Shown here: positions 62,456 to 64,000 of the stretch, one piece after another
Numbering within the stretch: position 1 is the first letter of the stretch
Layout: each line of letters opens with the position of its first letter
Assembly (NCBI RefSeq): GCF_003362805.1
Contig: NZ_QNQT01000002.1
Span: forward strand, 434,001 to 498,000
Direction: 5' to 3'
Source: Neobacillus piezotolerans
Lineage (GTDB): Bacteria > Bacillota > Bacilli > Bacillales > Cytobacillaceae
Length of the DNA: 64,000 bases
Program-made: the position numbers and the translations under genes
The notes under the pieces: model-generated
The model's input: only the letters and a program-made list of their open reading frames with translations
What the model was told of the DNA's origin: nothing
Database searches by the model: none

Positions 62456-64000
62456 TGAAGAACCAATTTGAATTAGTGTCCAAATACAAGCCGGAGGGAG
62501 ACCAGCCGGAAGCCATTAAAAAGCTTGTCGACGGCATTTACAAAAATAAGCGCGTGCAGACACTCCTCGGCGCGACGGGTACGGGCAAGACGTTTACCGT
62601 TTCCAATGTCATCAAGGAGGTAAACAAACCGACCCTGGTAATCGCCCACAACAAGACACTCGCCGGACAGCTGTACAGTGAGTTCAAGGAATTTTTCCCA
62701 AACAACGCCGTCGAGTATTTTGTCAGTTACTATGATTACTACCAGCCGGAGGCCTATGTGCCCCAGACTGATACATTCATTGAAAAAGACGCGAGCATCA
62801 ATGATGAAATTGACAAGCTTCGCCACTCGGCTACTTCTTCTTTATTCGAACGGCGAGACGTTATTATCATCGCTTCTGTTTCGTGCATTTATGGTTTGGG
62901 TTCTCCGGAAGAATACAAGGAAATGGTGCTCAGCCTCCGGACCGGAATGGAAATCGAACGGAACAAGCTGCTCCATAAGCTCGTCGACATCCAGTATGCC
63001 CGGAACGACATCGACTTCAAGCGGGGGACCTTCAGGGTAAGGGGCGATGTTGTCGAGATTTTCCCGGTGTCAAAAGACGAGCATTGCGTCCGCGTCGAGT
63101 TTTTTGGAGACGAGGTTGAACGCATCCGTGAAGTCGACGCCCTGACAGGCGAAATCATCGGCGAGCGCAGCCATGTCGCTATCTTCCCGGCTTCCCACTT
63201 CGTTACGAGGGAAGCGAAGCTGAGGCTCGCTATTGATAATATCGAAAAAGAGCTGGAAGAACGGTTGCAGGAACTCCGTGCCGAGGAAAAATTGCTGGAA
63301 GCCCAGCGCCTCGAGCAGAGGACCCGCTATGACCTCGAAATGATGAGGGAAATGGGCTTTTGCTCAGGCATCGAAAACTATTCCCGCCATTTGACGCTCA
63401 GGCCGCCTGGCTCGACGCCATACACGCTTCTCGACTATTTTCCGGACGATTTTATGATTGTCGTCGACGAGTCCCATGTTACGCTGCCGCAAATCAGGGG
63501 TATGTTTAATGGAGACCAGGCCCGGAAGCAGGTGCTGATTGACCATGGATTCCGCCTGCCGTCCGCGCTTGATAATCGTCCGCTGAAATTCGAGGAATTC
63601 GAGCAGCATATCAATCAGCTTATCGCCGTTTCGGCGACGCCGGGACCGTATGAAATCGAACATACGCCGGAAATGGTCGAACAAATCATCCGGCCGACCG
63701 GGCTATTGGATCCATTGATTGATGTTCGCCCGATTGAAGGGCAAATTGACGACCTGATCGGCGAAATCAACGAGCGGGTCAAGCGGAACGAGCGCGTCCT
63801 TGTGACGACTTTGACGAAAAAGATGTCCGAGGACCTGACCGATTATCTGAAGGAGATCGGCATTAAAGTGCAATACCTGCACTCAGAAGTTAAGACTCTG
63901 GAACGGATTGAAATCATCCGGGAACTCCGTCTTGGCAAATATGATGTGCTTGTTGGGATCAACCTGCTCCGGGAAGGCCTCGATATTCCGGAAGTGTCGC
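62456..64000 (+). CDS. uvrB: excinuclease ABC subunit UvrB, 5' part
   Basis: The first 515 residues of UvrB; the gene runs off the right edge. It begins [20 protein letters not shown]. It has Walker A ([12 protein letters not shown], about residue 39), the beta-hairpin with [12 protein letters not shown] (about 90-105) and the helicase motif [13 protein letters not shown]. UvrB loads at DNA damage with UvrA and then recruits UvrC for incision. It starts at GTG 62456 after TTGGAGG and is preceded by a LexA box. Confidence 0.97.

Noticed and set aside
1-64000. Whole-genome reassignment of TGA to tryptophan as an explanation for the interrupted genes
   Set aside because: Other genes in the window stop normally at TGA, prfB is intact and uses its UGA frameshift, and the three TGA codons replace Cys, not Trp.
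1-64000. CRISPR arrays, tRNA or rRNA genes, insertion sequences
   Set aside because: No direct-repeat/spacer pattern, tRNA cloverleaf, rRNA segment or transposase was found; the repeats seen are tandem or dispersed intergenic elements.

Overview
The window is chromosomal DNA of an endospore-forming member of the Bacillaceae. The gene order secA-prfB-yvjA-cccB-ftsE-ftsX, then ctpB, minJ and csbA-uvrB, is the order known around secA and uvrB in Bacillus subtilis. MinJ, SpoVAF and CtpB fit a sporulating host. The species is not determined. The multiheme cytochromes hint at a metal- or nitrogen-oxyanion-respiring relative such as Mesobacillus, but that is inference.

Layout. (1) 1-4569, minus strand: a respiratory operon with a 10-heme and a 12-heme membrane-anchored NapC/NirT-type cytochrome c, a TPR protein, an NHL beta-propeller, and the start of a secreted protein that runs off the left edge. 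(2) 5242-16978: the conserved block secA, prfB (with its programmed +1 frameshift), a broken coiled-coil gene, yvjA, cccB, ftsE-ftsX, an EnvC-like M23 hydrolase and ctpB. Inside it are a 5 x 52 bp tandem repeat and a cluster of DnaA boxes. (3) 17326-25258: trehalose locus treP-treC-treR with TreR operators, an ECF sigma/anti-sigma pair, and minJ. (4) 25529-43476: accessory genes, with a c-di-AMP riboswitch before kimA, a hybrid kinase/CheR/PP2C signalling group, and a T-box before an NhaC-type transporter. (5) 43484-55597: a copper-handling region. It has a TlpA-like thioredoxin with a membrane partner, CsoR, CopZ, CopA, a His-rich membrane protein with a NapH/NosR-like ferredoxin protein, a BNR lipoprotein, a four-helix copper protein and two PCYCGC lipoproteins. 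CsoR-type palindromes lie at 44691, 46414 and 47187. (6) 55847-64000: speD, spoVAF, a GDSL lipoprotein, a YqjF protein, an RsbR paralogue, csbA and the start of uvrB with a LexA box.

Main discovery. Three genes that look prematurely stopped are probably selenoprotein genes. The CueP-like copper protein (29618-30151) has an in-frame TGA exactly where the family has its first copper-binding cysteine. Eighteen nt later comes a perfect 7-bp hairpin with a GGT loop. The two PCYCGC lipoproteins (54402-54854 and 55136-55597) both carry TGA at the first position of a CxxC motif, giving Sec-x-x-Cys. The 36 nt starting at each TGA are identical in the two copies although the flanking sequence has diverged, and they fold into a 7-bp hairpin of bacterial-SECIS type. 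All three families are extracytoplasmic and two of them lie in or are linked to copper handling, which suggests use of selenium in copper or thiol chemistry outside the membrane. No selA, selB, selC or selD gene was recognised in the window, so decoding capacity must be checked in the rest of the genome. A fourth, much weaker candidate is a mini-ORF at 44750-44866 that diverges from a CsoR-type operator.
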